A stretch of DNA of 64,000 nucleotides from Ascarosepion bandense. Taxonomy: Eukaryota > Mollusca > Cephalopoda > Sepiida > Sepiidae. The notes beneath the pieces are model-generated. The model made no database searches. It had not been told where the DNA came from and was given only the letters and a program-made list of their open reading frames with translations. The DNA lies in the NCBI GenBank assembly GCA_037127315.1, contig JBBBDQ010001027.1, positions 117,001-181,000 of the forward strand. Reading direction: 5' to 3'. Shown here piece after piece: positions 55,781 to 64,000 of the stretch. How positions within the stretch are numbered: position 1 is the stretch's first letter; the number at the start of each line of letters is the position of its first letter. A program made the position numbers and the translations under genes.

Positions 55781-57170
55781 CTTTTACCTTGTGTTACCCT
55801 TAGGCCTTGTATTCTGTGAACTCAGTAAAAAAAAAAAAAATAAAATTGTCTTTAATATTGAGAATTTTACATACCTACTAAAGATGGCCAGTGGGTGAGA
55901 TTTATTCATTTTATTAAATAATATCAAAATAAAGGGTTGTTTATTAAACTCCATTCATATCTACATAATATTAAAGCAAAGATATATTTTTTTTTATGCT
56001 CTCAGAGTTCAGACTCTGCCATTGTATTACCAGAACCACCCACAATATCAACAATGCTTGATTGTATGTGTCTTTTAAATAAGGCCATTGAAGAAGTGAT
56101 AGGAGCTGCAGGAGCTCATCCAGAAGAAAATTCATGGGTATTGGGAGCAGAGTTAGGGATCTCATTTAACAGTTGGAGGACGTCTTGGTAGAAATAGGTA
56201 AAGTGAAAAAAAAATGTAAAGTGATTTTTGGTGGATACCTTCCATGTTTTGTCACTTATGCAATTTGATTGATTGTTTCAAAATTCGCCTCTTCTTGATT
56301 ATTGATGAAAAGTGGTTTGTGTGTAATCCAGTTTTTACCTCAAAAAAGATCTTACCTGTTTGGCAATTCACTAATGGCAATTTGACCAGTCCATCATAGC
56401 AGCCCTACTGCCCTGAATACTTTTACAGGCTTTAGATGCATATACGTTCAGCAAATCTACACCAATGAGGGTCCAGTTAGAATGAATTCTGACTACTTGC
56501 ATACTCTCTAACTCTAATTATTATCATGAAATAAATTCACTGGCACATTGTTGGTAACATTGTGTCAGTTCTAATGGCACTTTGTAATAAAGCTGTTTGA
56601 GCTGAATTATGGCTTTTTATTTTATCTTTACATTGTTGTTGTTGTTTTTTTTTATTATAATTGTGAAGTGCTTTTTGTTTGTATTTGAGTAAAATCATAT
56701 TTATTTTTGTTTTTTATTTATTTGTTTGTCCTGTTAAATATTTCCTCTTTTAGATCTATTGGAAATATCTTCAACGGTAACAAAGGCATTTACTTTTGTT
56801 TTTCGTGTCTGTTATTTGTTGTTTCATGTTAAATTTATTTTAGTGTATCAAACCATTTGAAATATTTTACAGGAGTTGACTGAGGATGAAAAAAATTATT
56901 TACTGAAATATTTTGTGAATTACATTTTTATTGTGCTTATAATAAAATTATAGCATTAGACCTATATTTTTTGTAGCATATATAGATCCTGTAATTTTGG
57001 TATACTCTAAGATAATGTTGAAATAGGTTTGTTTTTATCTCATCAGTGATCAAGAGAAAAAAACTATCACTGCTGAATAAAAATTCCAGATAATCAGTTC
57101 CAAAAGTTAAGTTAAACTTTTAAACCAAAACAAGGCGATCAGTAACTTTGCTTAATCCTCCTTTTTCTAG
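55781..57170. other. End of intron 1, unassigned
   Basis: An 84-codon ORF (55937-56191) contains SSDSAIVLPEPPTISTML and AIEEVIGAAGAHPEEN, with a CAG just before SSDS. It reads like coding sequence but I recognise no family, and NPC1 has no such segment. A transposase remnant is possible. The rest is AT-rich. Confidence 0.4.
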
Positions 57171-57327
57171 AACTGTTCAGCTGAGGGTCACTGTATCTGG
57201 TATGGGCAGTGTGGAAATGGATACAATAATAAACCAACCAATTGTGTTTATAATGGACCAGCTAAGCCACTCATTGATTCAGAAGCATTAGATATATTGA
57301 AACATTACTGCCCAGAACTTTATAAAG
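57171..57327 (+). CDS. NPC1: NPC1 exon 2: start of sterol-binding N-terminal domain
   Basis: Bounded by ..ctttttctag / AACTGT and ..TATAAAG / gtaagt. 157 nt, phase 0 in, one base carried over. It encodes residues 30-81: NCSAEGHCIWYGQCGNGYNN, with a Cys pattern and WYGxCG motif typical of the NPC1 lumenal N-terminal domain, then TNCVYNGPAKPL and ALDILKHYCPELYK. Asn53 (in TNC) is in the place of human Asn41, which contacts the sterol hydroxyl. NPC1 takes cholesterol from NPC2 in the late endosome/lysosome and passes it to the membrane. The intron after this exon lies a few residues later than the human one (after CPELYK rather than before ELCP, from memory). Confidence 0.93.
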
Positions 57328-57906
57328 GTAAGTAAAATCATTGTCAGTTCTTGATTTTTGTCTTTTTTTTTTTTTTTTTTTTTTTTTTTCAAATTAATAA
57401 TTTTGGTTGCTTTTGAGTAATACAACTCCATTCACTTAATTCAACCTTTTAATTTCTTGTTTTGAATGTAGCAATGAAGTTTCTAATGTTAATTTTTAAT
57501 ATACATTAAATTTAACAAATTTTTTTTTTTAATAAACTGATCAATATTAGACTAGTGATTCTTATCAAATCAGAAGTAAAATATTTATTACTTACTGAAT
57601 GTTTACTTAGTTTGATTTCTTTTTTTTAATCGTTCATCAGGACTCAAAAATAATCATATTGATCACAAAATGTGAATTTTAATTTTAGAGTTACAAGCCA
57701 AACTTGATTATTTGGTTTTCTAATCTTATGAATAATCTTTTAGATTCACACATGGAATTGTGAAAGTCTGAATGTTATGGCATTTATAAAATGTATTTTC
57801 TGTGATAATTACAATCGTTTCTGTTAAATCCTGATGAGTGAGTGAAAAATTAAGCTCTTTGTTAGCCTTTGGTAGATATCGATGTTTTAATTCTAATGAT
57901 ATTTAT

Positions 57907-58146
57907 GTGTGTATTGGCTTGGAATGAGAAGAGTTCAAATTCATTTCATTCACTTACACACAAATACCCTTCATAAAGGTATTAATCTATCTTCTCCCTC
58001 TAGCTATGGGTTGAATAGCAGGACAGATTAATTTTACAGTCTACCACAGAAAGTAATGGCAACTTATTGTAGGAAAATTGTCTGCCTCGTCAGTGATGTC
58101 TCAAAAGAGACGTGGTTGTCCAAGCGTGTATCACATTTGGCAATTA
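57907..58146 (+). mobile_element. SINE family A, head partly missing
   Basis: gagttcaaattcatttcatt, cttacacacaaataccctt, agtaatggcaacttattgta and tcacatttggcaattaaa in family order. Confidence 0.75.
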
Positions 58147-58189
58147 AATTTGTATGTGAGTGAGAGAGATGAGTAGATTGTTGCCGTTC

Positions 58190-58690
58190 TGTATCTCTAA
58201 TTTTGTGCATATGCATGGTTTCTTTATTTTGTCAACTACATGATAGAGCACCATGACGTAATTCACTTCGCCAGAAATTTGGAAACAGAATGCTGTACTG
58301 CTTGGCATTGATACCAGAAGCTTGAATGTGAACATTTCAGTGTATTTGGGTGTCAATCTGAGGACAATGCAGAGGATTCAGAAAGAGTCTGAGTTTAATG
58401 GTGATTACAAAGGTGTTTGGAGTGATAGATGTTATGCCTCCATCTATCTTTCCACAGGTCCTCAGACTCAACACTGATACCTACATGAAATGCTTTGAGG
58501 AGATAGTGCTGCTCTGGGTCAAGAGGGTGGCTACTGGAAGACTGTCTGGCAACAGGACTCTGCACCATGCTCCAAACCACTTGTGCAGGTACTTGTTGTG
58601 TCTGCAGAATAAGACAGTAATAGACAGTAATATCATACACCTGCAATGTCCACAGAAGTCAGGGCAGCAAACCATGTTGGTAGCATCAAA
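58190..58690 (+). pseudogene. Mariner-type transposase relic, internally deleted
   Basis: YLGVNLRTMQRIQKESE (about 58338-58388) is a helix-turn-helix of a mariner-type transposase, then GDYKGV. It jumps to VFGVIDVMPPSIFPQVL, LRLNTDTYMKCFEEIV and, after a shift, WQQDSAPC, which carries the second catalytic Asp. The first catalytic region is deleted. The N-terminal part matches 63750-64000. Confidence 0.7.
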
Positions 58691-59200
58691 CCCTAACCCT
58701 GCCAGAGAGATGGGTTCTGTCAATGAATTCAAGTTAATCTAGTGCCACTTTAGGTGCCAATCAATGGAATTTCATACTTCTGTCCAAGGTTTTTCACTGG
58801 CTCCCTTTTTGACTGCCAAGATCATATCACTACCAATGAAGAAGTGGATTTTCTGACAGCCTCTGGGTAATAAGCTCTGGCTTTTGTGGGGTTTAGCCTT
58901 CATTCTCACTCGTGTAGAGATTATGGTAGCTCTGTAGCTGTTTGTCAATATCAATCTTAGACAGGTCGAAATAGTGATGTCATCTATGAACACCCTGGAA
59001 GTAGAGCAAAGACTTTTTGTTATTAGTCATCTCTTCCTTTGCTGTGACCATCATGAGTCTGATGGATATAATGAAAAGAAATAATGAAATCACACATTCC
59101 ATCATGTTGCCACCCTCAAGGGCTTGCCACCCTCAAGGGCTTGCCAATTGGTGGTGTAGTTACCAAGAGTTAACTGCATAAATGCTGCTCTGGAATATTT
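58691..59200 (-). pseudogene. Non-LTR reverse transcriptase fragment (R2-like style)
   Basis: Minus strand: ECVISLFLFIISIRLMMVTA, then FIDDITIS (58969-58992, the RT catalytic Asp pair), then ILTNSYRATIISTRVRMKAK, PHKSQSLLPRG and FIGSDMILAVKKGASEK. The order palm, DD, K-P-x-K-S fits non-LTR RTs I associate with R2-type elements. No restriction-like endonuclease domain is seen. Confidence 0.6.
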
Positions 59201-59431
59201 AATGATTTCCCAACCTTACTAGGGAAATTGAAAAACTCTAGGGACATTCAAATTAACTGATGAGGAACTTGGGAGGTTGTGAGGAGCATGGAACCACCTC
59301 TTAGTCACTGTTGTTCCCAGGTTTACCCTGACCTGGAGTAGTAGCACCTGTTAGGGTCCCAGCTATGGGCAAATAGTTAATCCCCAAACTAGGGTCAAAA
59401 CACTATGAAAGTATAAAAATACACTTTTATA

Positions 59432-60086
59432 GATTTGTTTGAACATTATTTTTTATCAATACTCATATTTAAGTAGATATTCTGTTTTTAATTAAACAGT
59501 ATTATATATTTATATCTACTGGCCTGTTTATTTACGATAAATTTTTATTACAAAAATGTGTGTCATTTGGCAGGATTTGAACCTGCGACCTTTATTCACA
59601 TAGGGGAAGCTACCATGTGATTTGGCACATCTTAGACCTCTCGACCACGCATGACCATTAGTCTAAATGAGGTTTTAATCAAGCCTATATAACACAGTTT
59701 TCGATTTATTTTCAAACAGATCATTTCAAATTGTCAGTTGTTTATAACCAAGTTTCGTTAATCTTTGTAACATGATTACATTTGTTGACATTACGATAAA
59801 TTTCAGAGCCGATATGGTTATTGTGATAAATCAAAAACTGTGTTATATAGGCTTGATTAAAACCTCGTTTAGACTGGAGGTCTAAGATGTTACCAGATCA
59901 AATGGTAGCTTCCCCTATGTGGATAGGGTTCGCAGGTTCGAATCCTGCCGAATGACACACATTTTCGTAATAAAAATTTATCATAAACAATCAGGCCAGT
60001 AGATATAAATATATAATACTGTTTAATTAAAAACAGAATATTTATTTAAATACGAGTATCGATAAAAAATAGTGTTCAAACAAATC
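59432..60086. mobile_element. Foldback element with tRNA-like arms
   Basis: Left arm 59432-59708 and right arm about 59826-60086 are inverted repeats (outer ends GATTTGTTTGAACA / TGTTCAAACAAATC) around a 118-bp centre. Each arm contains a tRNA-like sequence. About 55 bp of the centre (gtcagttgtttataaccaag) is repeated directly just outside the right arm (60086-60140), so the insertion extends past the palindrome, probably to a (TA)n at 60149-60184 and on to about 60295. Confidence 0.8.
59561..59655 (-). pseudogene. tRNA-Leu/Ser-type tRNA-like sequence, anticodon-position TCA
   Basis: Minus strand: box A TGGTCGAGAGGTCTAAG, anticodon stem TGCCA/TGGTA with a 7-nt loop AATCACA (TCA in the anticodon place), a long variable arm, T arm GCAGG/CCTGC with TTCAAAT, and a 5-bp acceptor match GTCAT/ATGAC. 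95 nt is long for a tRNA. The other arm (59877-59958, + strand) has perfect anticodon, variable and T stems, again TCA, but has lost about 19 nt at the 5' side. Position 33 is A rather than U. I take it as an element part, not a working tRNA. Confidence 0.5.
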
Positions 60087-60141
60087 ATTTCAAATGGTCA
60101 GTTGTTTATAACCAAGTTTCATTAATCTTCATCAATTTCTG

Positions 60142-60187
<46 letters not shown>

Positions 60188-60829
60188 TTTGCTCCTAATA
60201 GGGTTAGACCAGTACACATTTGTATTAAAGTGTTCTATACAATTATATTGTCGAACTTTTGAATATTTTTCATTTTATATAAATAACTTGTTTAAAAATT
60301 ATACATATAAATAGACTTTTATAGAAAAATATACATTTTTGAATGAAAAATTTTTACCATTACACATTTTTAAAAAAAAAAAAAAATTATTGCCATCATA
60401 CATTTTTTAGAAGTAAAAAAAAAAAATATTGCCATCATACATTTTTAGAAAAAAAAAAATTGCCATCATACATTTTTGGAAAAAAAAAAATTATTACCAG
60501 CAGTACATTTTTGAATACAAAACTAGAAGACATCTTCAGTTTTCTAAAATAAAAATAAATTATTTTCAAAATCTGACTAAATCAACTTTCTTACTATAAC
60601 CAAACATTAAAAAAAATATCTTTTTAAACTCTACCTTTTTGGCATTAAGTAACCCATAGAGGTTGATATGCCGTTAAACAAAACTCAAACTCAAATGGAA
60701 ACAGGAAGATTGTTATTCCAAATTTTTTTTTTTTTACATGATTTTGACTGATACCATACATAATGTGTTAATTTTAATAGGCTAATTTTCTTAATTCTTT
60801 TTTGAATATAATTTATTTTTATATTACAG

Positions 60830-61820
60830 GCCCAAACACACTAACATGCTGCAACAAACAAACCCTGCAGAATTTCACTACTAGCTTAATTTTGGCTGAA
60901 CATATGCTGGGCCGCTGTCCTTCTTGTTTCCACAACTTCCGAAATCTCTACTGTGCTTTCACTTGTGATCCTGTGCAGAGTAACTTTGTCGATGTAGCTA
61001 AAACGGAAAAGTATGGCAAGAAAGAGAGAGTGAAGGATATCAATTATGCTGTCTCTGAACACTTTGCCAATGGCTTATTTCGCTCCTGTAAAAATGTAAA
61101 GATGCCCAGTGCTAACAAGAGAGCTTTATCTGTGATGTGTGGTTCCAAAGGCGATCAGTGCACCATACATGATTGGCTGACATTCATGGGATCCCCTTCT
61201 AATCTTCAAACCCCTCTGAAAATAAAATTTAACATCACTGATACCCCATGGCAAATAGGAAATCACAGTTTGATCCCAATGAATTATAGTGTCGTTCCAT
61301 GTAACAAGTCCTACAATGTTAACACCTCTTCCTGCAGTTGTCAGGATTGCCTAGACGCATGCCCACCTATTCCACCAATACCTAAACCTCCAGCGCCATG
61401 GAAAATTCTCCATGTAGATGCCTATACTTTTATCTGGGGATGTGCATTTATTCTCTTCTTTGTTTTCTTCATGTCCTACGTAATCTGTGAAAATATTGTG
61501 TTCCAGAATAGCCTTGGTTTGAGAGGCGGCCCTGTTGAGGTAACATCAAATTATTCTGTTATTATAAAAGAACAAACAAAGAATGGCTGGCTGACACAGT
61601 TAGGGGATAATTTTATGAAAAGACTTGACTCAGCGTTCTCAAAATGGGGTACGTGGTGTGCTCGGCACTCTTTATTAGTTGTTATTATTGGACTGTTAAT
61701 TTCTGTTACACTCTCCTGTGGGATTGTAATGTTTAAAGTTATTACTGACCCTGTGAAACTGTGGTCTGCCCCTGACAGCCAAGCCCATGTAGAGAAGAAT
61801 TATTATGATGAAAAGTTCAG
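60830..61820 (+). CDS. NPC1: NPC1 exon 3: N-terminal domain to middle lumenal domain
   Basis: 991 nt from the ATTACAG acceptor to the GTGAGT donor. Its first two bases complete the Gly codon begun in exon 2, and two bases are carried to the next exon, giving residues 82-412. Order: N-terminal domain with CCNKQTLQNF, LGRCPSCFHNFRNLYCAFTC and CSCQDC (all cysteines of the family pattern seen); proline linker PPIPPIPKPPAPW (260-272); membrane segment 1 (about 280-301, FIWGCAFILFFVFFMSYVIC); cytosolic loop; membrane segment 2 (about 362-384, LLVVIIGLLISVTLSCGIVM); then DPVKLWSAPDSQAHVEKNYY, the start of the middle lumenal domain. Six N-x-S/T sites lie in the lumenal part. Mammalian NPC1 splits this region over several exons. 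Open throughout, so likely functional; the sterol-sensing domain and the rest lie beyond the window. Confidence 0.97.
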
Positions 61821-62130
61821 GTGAGTTTTAAAAATTCTATGTTTATCTTTATTATGGATTTTCTTTTCAGGCTTGTGCTATTTCTTATTTAAATTAAAAA
61901 AGATGGAAAACAAATTTGAAATTCTACAAAATTAAAGAATGGAAATTCAAATTATTTTTCTTGGCATTTTTTTAAAAAATTTGCATAAGTAAAAACTGCT
62001 TTTTTTCTTCTTTCAAAAAAGAAAATTTTGGAAAGTCTTTATGGTTTTATTTCTCTTTTTAAATATTGGATTATATTCTTGTATTTTTTCCAAAGATGAT
62101 TAAGAAATAAATAAAATTCTTTTAAATTGC

Positions 62131-62326
62131 ATTACCCTTAGGAAAGGTATTAGTCCCATCTCTTATCTCTCCTATGGGTTAGGGATAGCAGGACAGATTG
62201 GGTTCTATAACCAGTCAACTGCAGAAAGTAATGGCAACCTACTGCAAGAAATTTTCTGCTTAGTTTATGTCTCAAAAGAGACCTGATTGCCCAGGCTTGT
62301 ATCATGTATAAAAATTGACTGAGGGT
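62131..62326 (+). mobile_element. SINE family A, 3' part
   Basis: cccttaggaaaggtattagt, acagattgggttctataacc, agtaatggcaacctactgca and cttgtatcatgtat. The head is missing. Confidence 0.75.
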
Positions 62327-62754
62327 TCACTAACAATAACATTTGCTGCTCGTATACTCCCCTCATTTTGCAAGTGGAAAAATTACAGTTGTCATCTGTT
62401 AAAACCAAAGTGAAAGAATCTAGTGCATACATTTGTCAAGTTTTTTATAAAGTTTTTCATTGTAATACAGGAATTAGAAATTTTGAAATGAAAAGCATTT
62501 TAAGTCATTTATAGTTGAGTTTTTGCTTCAAGCTTGCTTAGAATAACAAACTTCACCAACCCAGCACTGAAAGGTATCTTTCAATAACAATTAGGGATTG
62601 TCTATTACTATTCTCTTGATAAAGATGTTTTTGTCAGTGCAGATGATTAAAGTTAATCTTAACAGAAAAGACTAGGCATAAATTAGTAGTCACTTGTCTG
62701 TTTGGCAGAATTTTGCATCAGAATTGCTTTTCTAATATATATATATATAATAAA

Positions 62755-63025
62755 GCATAATGAGTTTCAATTTAACTGTGCAGATTTATGCCAACTTCAA
62801 TGTTTTATGAAGATGCCGTTATGCTGACGAGAACATCATAGTGGTGTTCTCACAAAACTTCACAGCTGGCATGAACCTGCTCAGATAGTGACAAAATCTT
62901 TGTCCTTATCAATGCTCTATTTCTACCCTGATATAGGGGACTTTACGATAAATCTTTATATCAATAGAACCACAGAAAAAAAATAACCTTGGTTCTAAAT
63001 ATTATCACAACTCAGCACTATACAC
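62755..63025. repeat. Repeat family F, second copy
   Basis: gtgcagatttatgccaactt, gcatgaacctgctcag and ttggttctaaatattatcac parallel 11660-11965. The hairpin arms are more diverged here. Confidence 0.65.
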
Positions 63026-63114
63026 ACACAAATTTTTTTGGTGTCAATAGAATAGTGTTCAATGTAATGTAACAGAACTATAAAGTATATATTAATAAAT
63101 ATACATTTTTAATA

Positions 63115-63435
63115 ATCATATCGCCCCAAGCAAGGCATTTTACTGCCACTGCTGTGCAGAGGGTTACATAAAAGGAAAGTTATAAGAAAGAGTGACAGAT
63201 TATAGGGGGTGTCAGGAAGTGAGTAAGAGAAGGATGCCTGTAGCCATAAAGGGAGGGATCAATTCATATATTGATTGTAATATAAAATTGATCCCCCACT
63301 TTATATTTACAGAATTCCTTGTCTGTTGATAAGCCGTAGAAAATGAATCGGCCAGTCAGTGAATACTGATTAGTTACACATGCATGTCTTTCAGATTTAT
63401 TTACATTCTCTGGAATATAAATGTATAGAAATTTT

Positions 63436-63470
<35 letters not shown>

Positions 63471-63660
63471 ATCATATCGCCCCAAGTAAGGCATTTTACT
63501 GCCACTGTTTTGCAGGGGGTTACATAGGGGTAAAGTTAAGAGAAAGTGACAGGTTATAGGTGGGTATCAGGAAGTGGGTAAGAGATGGATGAGAATACTG
63601 ATGAGAGTGGAGTGGACAGAGAAAGGAGTATGAGACAGTTTAGTGAGACAGGAGTCGGTC
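63115..63660 (-). mobile_element. Double LINE 3' tail, minus strand
   Basis: Two Jockey/CR1-like tails in the same orientation (63120-63235 and 63475-63600). They are separated by the same unrelated stretch as at 9925-10196 (tgttgataagccgtagaaaa, tactgattagttacacatgc). Poly-T at 63430-63466. Confidence 0.7.
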
Positions 63661-63749
63661 GTGCTATAGATATAGTGCGTGTTTGTGTGTGTGTGTGTGT
63701 GTATATACACACACACACACAGGTTGTGATGATTAAATTGTTACCAGTT
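63661..63749. repeat. (GT)n/(CA)n microsatellite
   Basis: (GT)n 63678-63702 followed by tatata and (CA)n to about 63720, a self-complementary pair. Confidence 0.85.
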
Positions 63750-64000
63750 TTAATTTTGTGCATGTACGTTTTTGTTGTTTTTTTTGTTTTTTTTTTAATG
63801 TTTTGTTGACTGCACAGTATAGTAGGGTCAGCTGGGCACCATCTGGGAGAAAAAAGCACCATGCCGCAATTCCCTCTGGCAAAAATTTGGAAATGACATT
63901 TTTTACTACTTGGCATTTGTGTCAGAAGTTCCAATACAAAAACTTGAGTGTTTGGGTGTCAATCTGAGAAGAGTGTAAAGGATACAGAATGAGTTGGAAG
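63750..64000 (+). pseudogene. Mariner-type transposase N-terminal piece
   Basis: Nucleotide match to 58195-58390 (aaatttggaaa..ga, tacttggcatt, tttgggtgtcaatctgag), including the same helix-turn-helix region (GVNLR near 63953-63970) with a stop inside. It runs off the window. Confidence 0.6.

Larger units (their letters stand above)
42952..57170 (+). other. NPC1 intron 1 (14.2 kb)
   Basis: GT donor at 42952 and an acceptor at 57169-57170 after cctttttctag. The intron holds a 4-kb stretch low in recognised repeats (42952-47080), then RTE and Jockey-like LINEs, SINEs, a Helitron and repeat D. Its limits depend on the exon 1 call. Confidence 0.7.
59265..60700. repeat. Repeat family D, split by the foldback element
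   Basis: 59275-59431 matches the start of 54925-55080 and 60295-60700 matches the rest (aatagacttttata, aatctgactaaatcaacttt, aaactcaaact). The break falls at ..cttttatag in both, so the intervening ~860 bp is an insertion. 60345-60510 is a local tandem of ttgccatcatacattttt units separated by A-runs. Confidence 0.75.
57328..60829 (+). other. NPC1 intron 2 (3.5 kb)
   Basis: GTAAGT donor at 57328, ATTACAG acceptor ending 60829. It holds a SINE, a mariner relic, an RT fragment and repeat D with a foldback inserted. Poly-T at 57363-57389. Confidence 0.9.
61821..64000 (+). other. NPC1 intron 3, 5' part
   Basis: GTGAGT donor at 61821. The next exon is not in the window. It holds a SINE, repeat F, LINE tails and a mariner piece. 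62330-62750 shows nothing recognised. Confidence 0.9.

Noticed and set aside
55937..56191. Extra exon of NPC1 in intron 1
   Set aside because: Its residues do not fit any NPC1 region, and exon 1 and exon 2 already join in phase.
59561..59655. Functional tRNA gene
   Set aside because: Too long (95 nt), A instead of U at position 33, two mismatched acceptor pairs, and it is part of an inverted-repeat element.
60802..60829. Extension of the NPC1 open frame upstream of exon 3
   Set aside because: The frame stays open into the intron, but the ATTACAG acceptor and the exact phase match to exon 2 place the exon start at 60830.

Overview
This is an animal nuclear sequence with one recognisable host gene, the 5' part of a Niemann-Pick C1 (NPC1) gene on the + strand. 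The large AT-rich introns, dense dinucleotide microsatellites, tRNA- and 5S-headed SINEs, RTE/Jockey-like LINEs, Helitrons and mariner/Tc1 relics fit a coleoid cephalopod (Octopus-like) genome. That organism call is an inference from repeat style and my memory of cephalopod repeats, not a proof.

Layout. Positions 1-42450 are intergenic and made almost entirely of nested, decayed repeats. 1-2640 holds a Helitron end, a split LINE, 5S-derived SINEs and a small palindromic element. 4078-7090 is a decayed Ty3/gypsy element with a pair of SINEs inserted, followed by a solo LTR (7136-7523). 8210-11007 holds two kinds of LINE 3' end and a full-length 5S-like SINE head. 12281-15378 holds a terminal-inverted-repeat element, a second SINE pair, RTE fragments, a Helitron end and a second solo LTR. 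21388-22950 is an unusually uniform 34-bp satellite. 25261-28462 is a tandem SINE cluster with a Tc1 relic inside it, plus several palindromic elements. 29677-32123 is a mariner relic and a Helitron. 32906-38576 holds a 21-bp minisatellite, LINEs, a second Helitron type and a deleted mariner.

The gene. I place NPC1 exon 1 at 42865-42951 (signal peptide, phase 0 end), although it is too short to stand out as an ORF. Exon 2 is 57171-57327 (start of the sterol-binding N-terminal domain). Exon 3 is 60830-61820 (rest of that domain, proline linker, first membrane segment, cytosolic loop, second membrane segment and the start of the middle lumenal domain). Together they give about 411 residues of a protein normally near 1,270; the rest lies beyond the window. 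About 200 bp upstream of the ATG is a palindromic GTCATGTGAC, matching the M-box/CLEAR type of site bound by MITF/TFEB factors, with a CCAAT box and a CRE-like site close by. Intron 1 (14.2 kb) and intron 2 (3.5 kb) are full of the same repeat families as the intergenic part.

There is no bacterial-style operon, CRISPR array or clearly new protein system here. The most unusual material is repeat biology: SINEs that swap 5S and tRNA heads over shared bodies, a foldback element whose arms carry a tRNA-Leu-like sequence with a UCA anticodon, a 34-bp satellite with a two-state variant site, and elements whose boundaries and target duplications are still exact.
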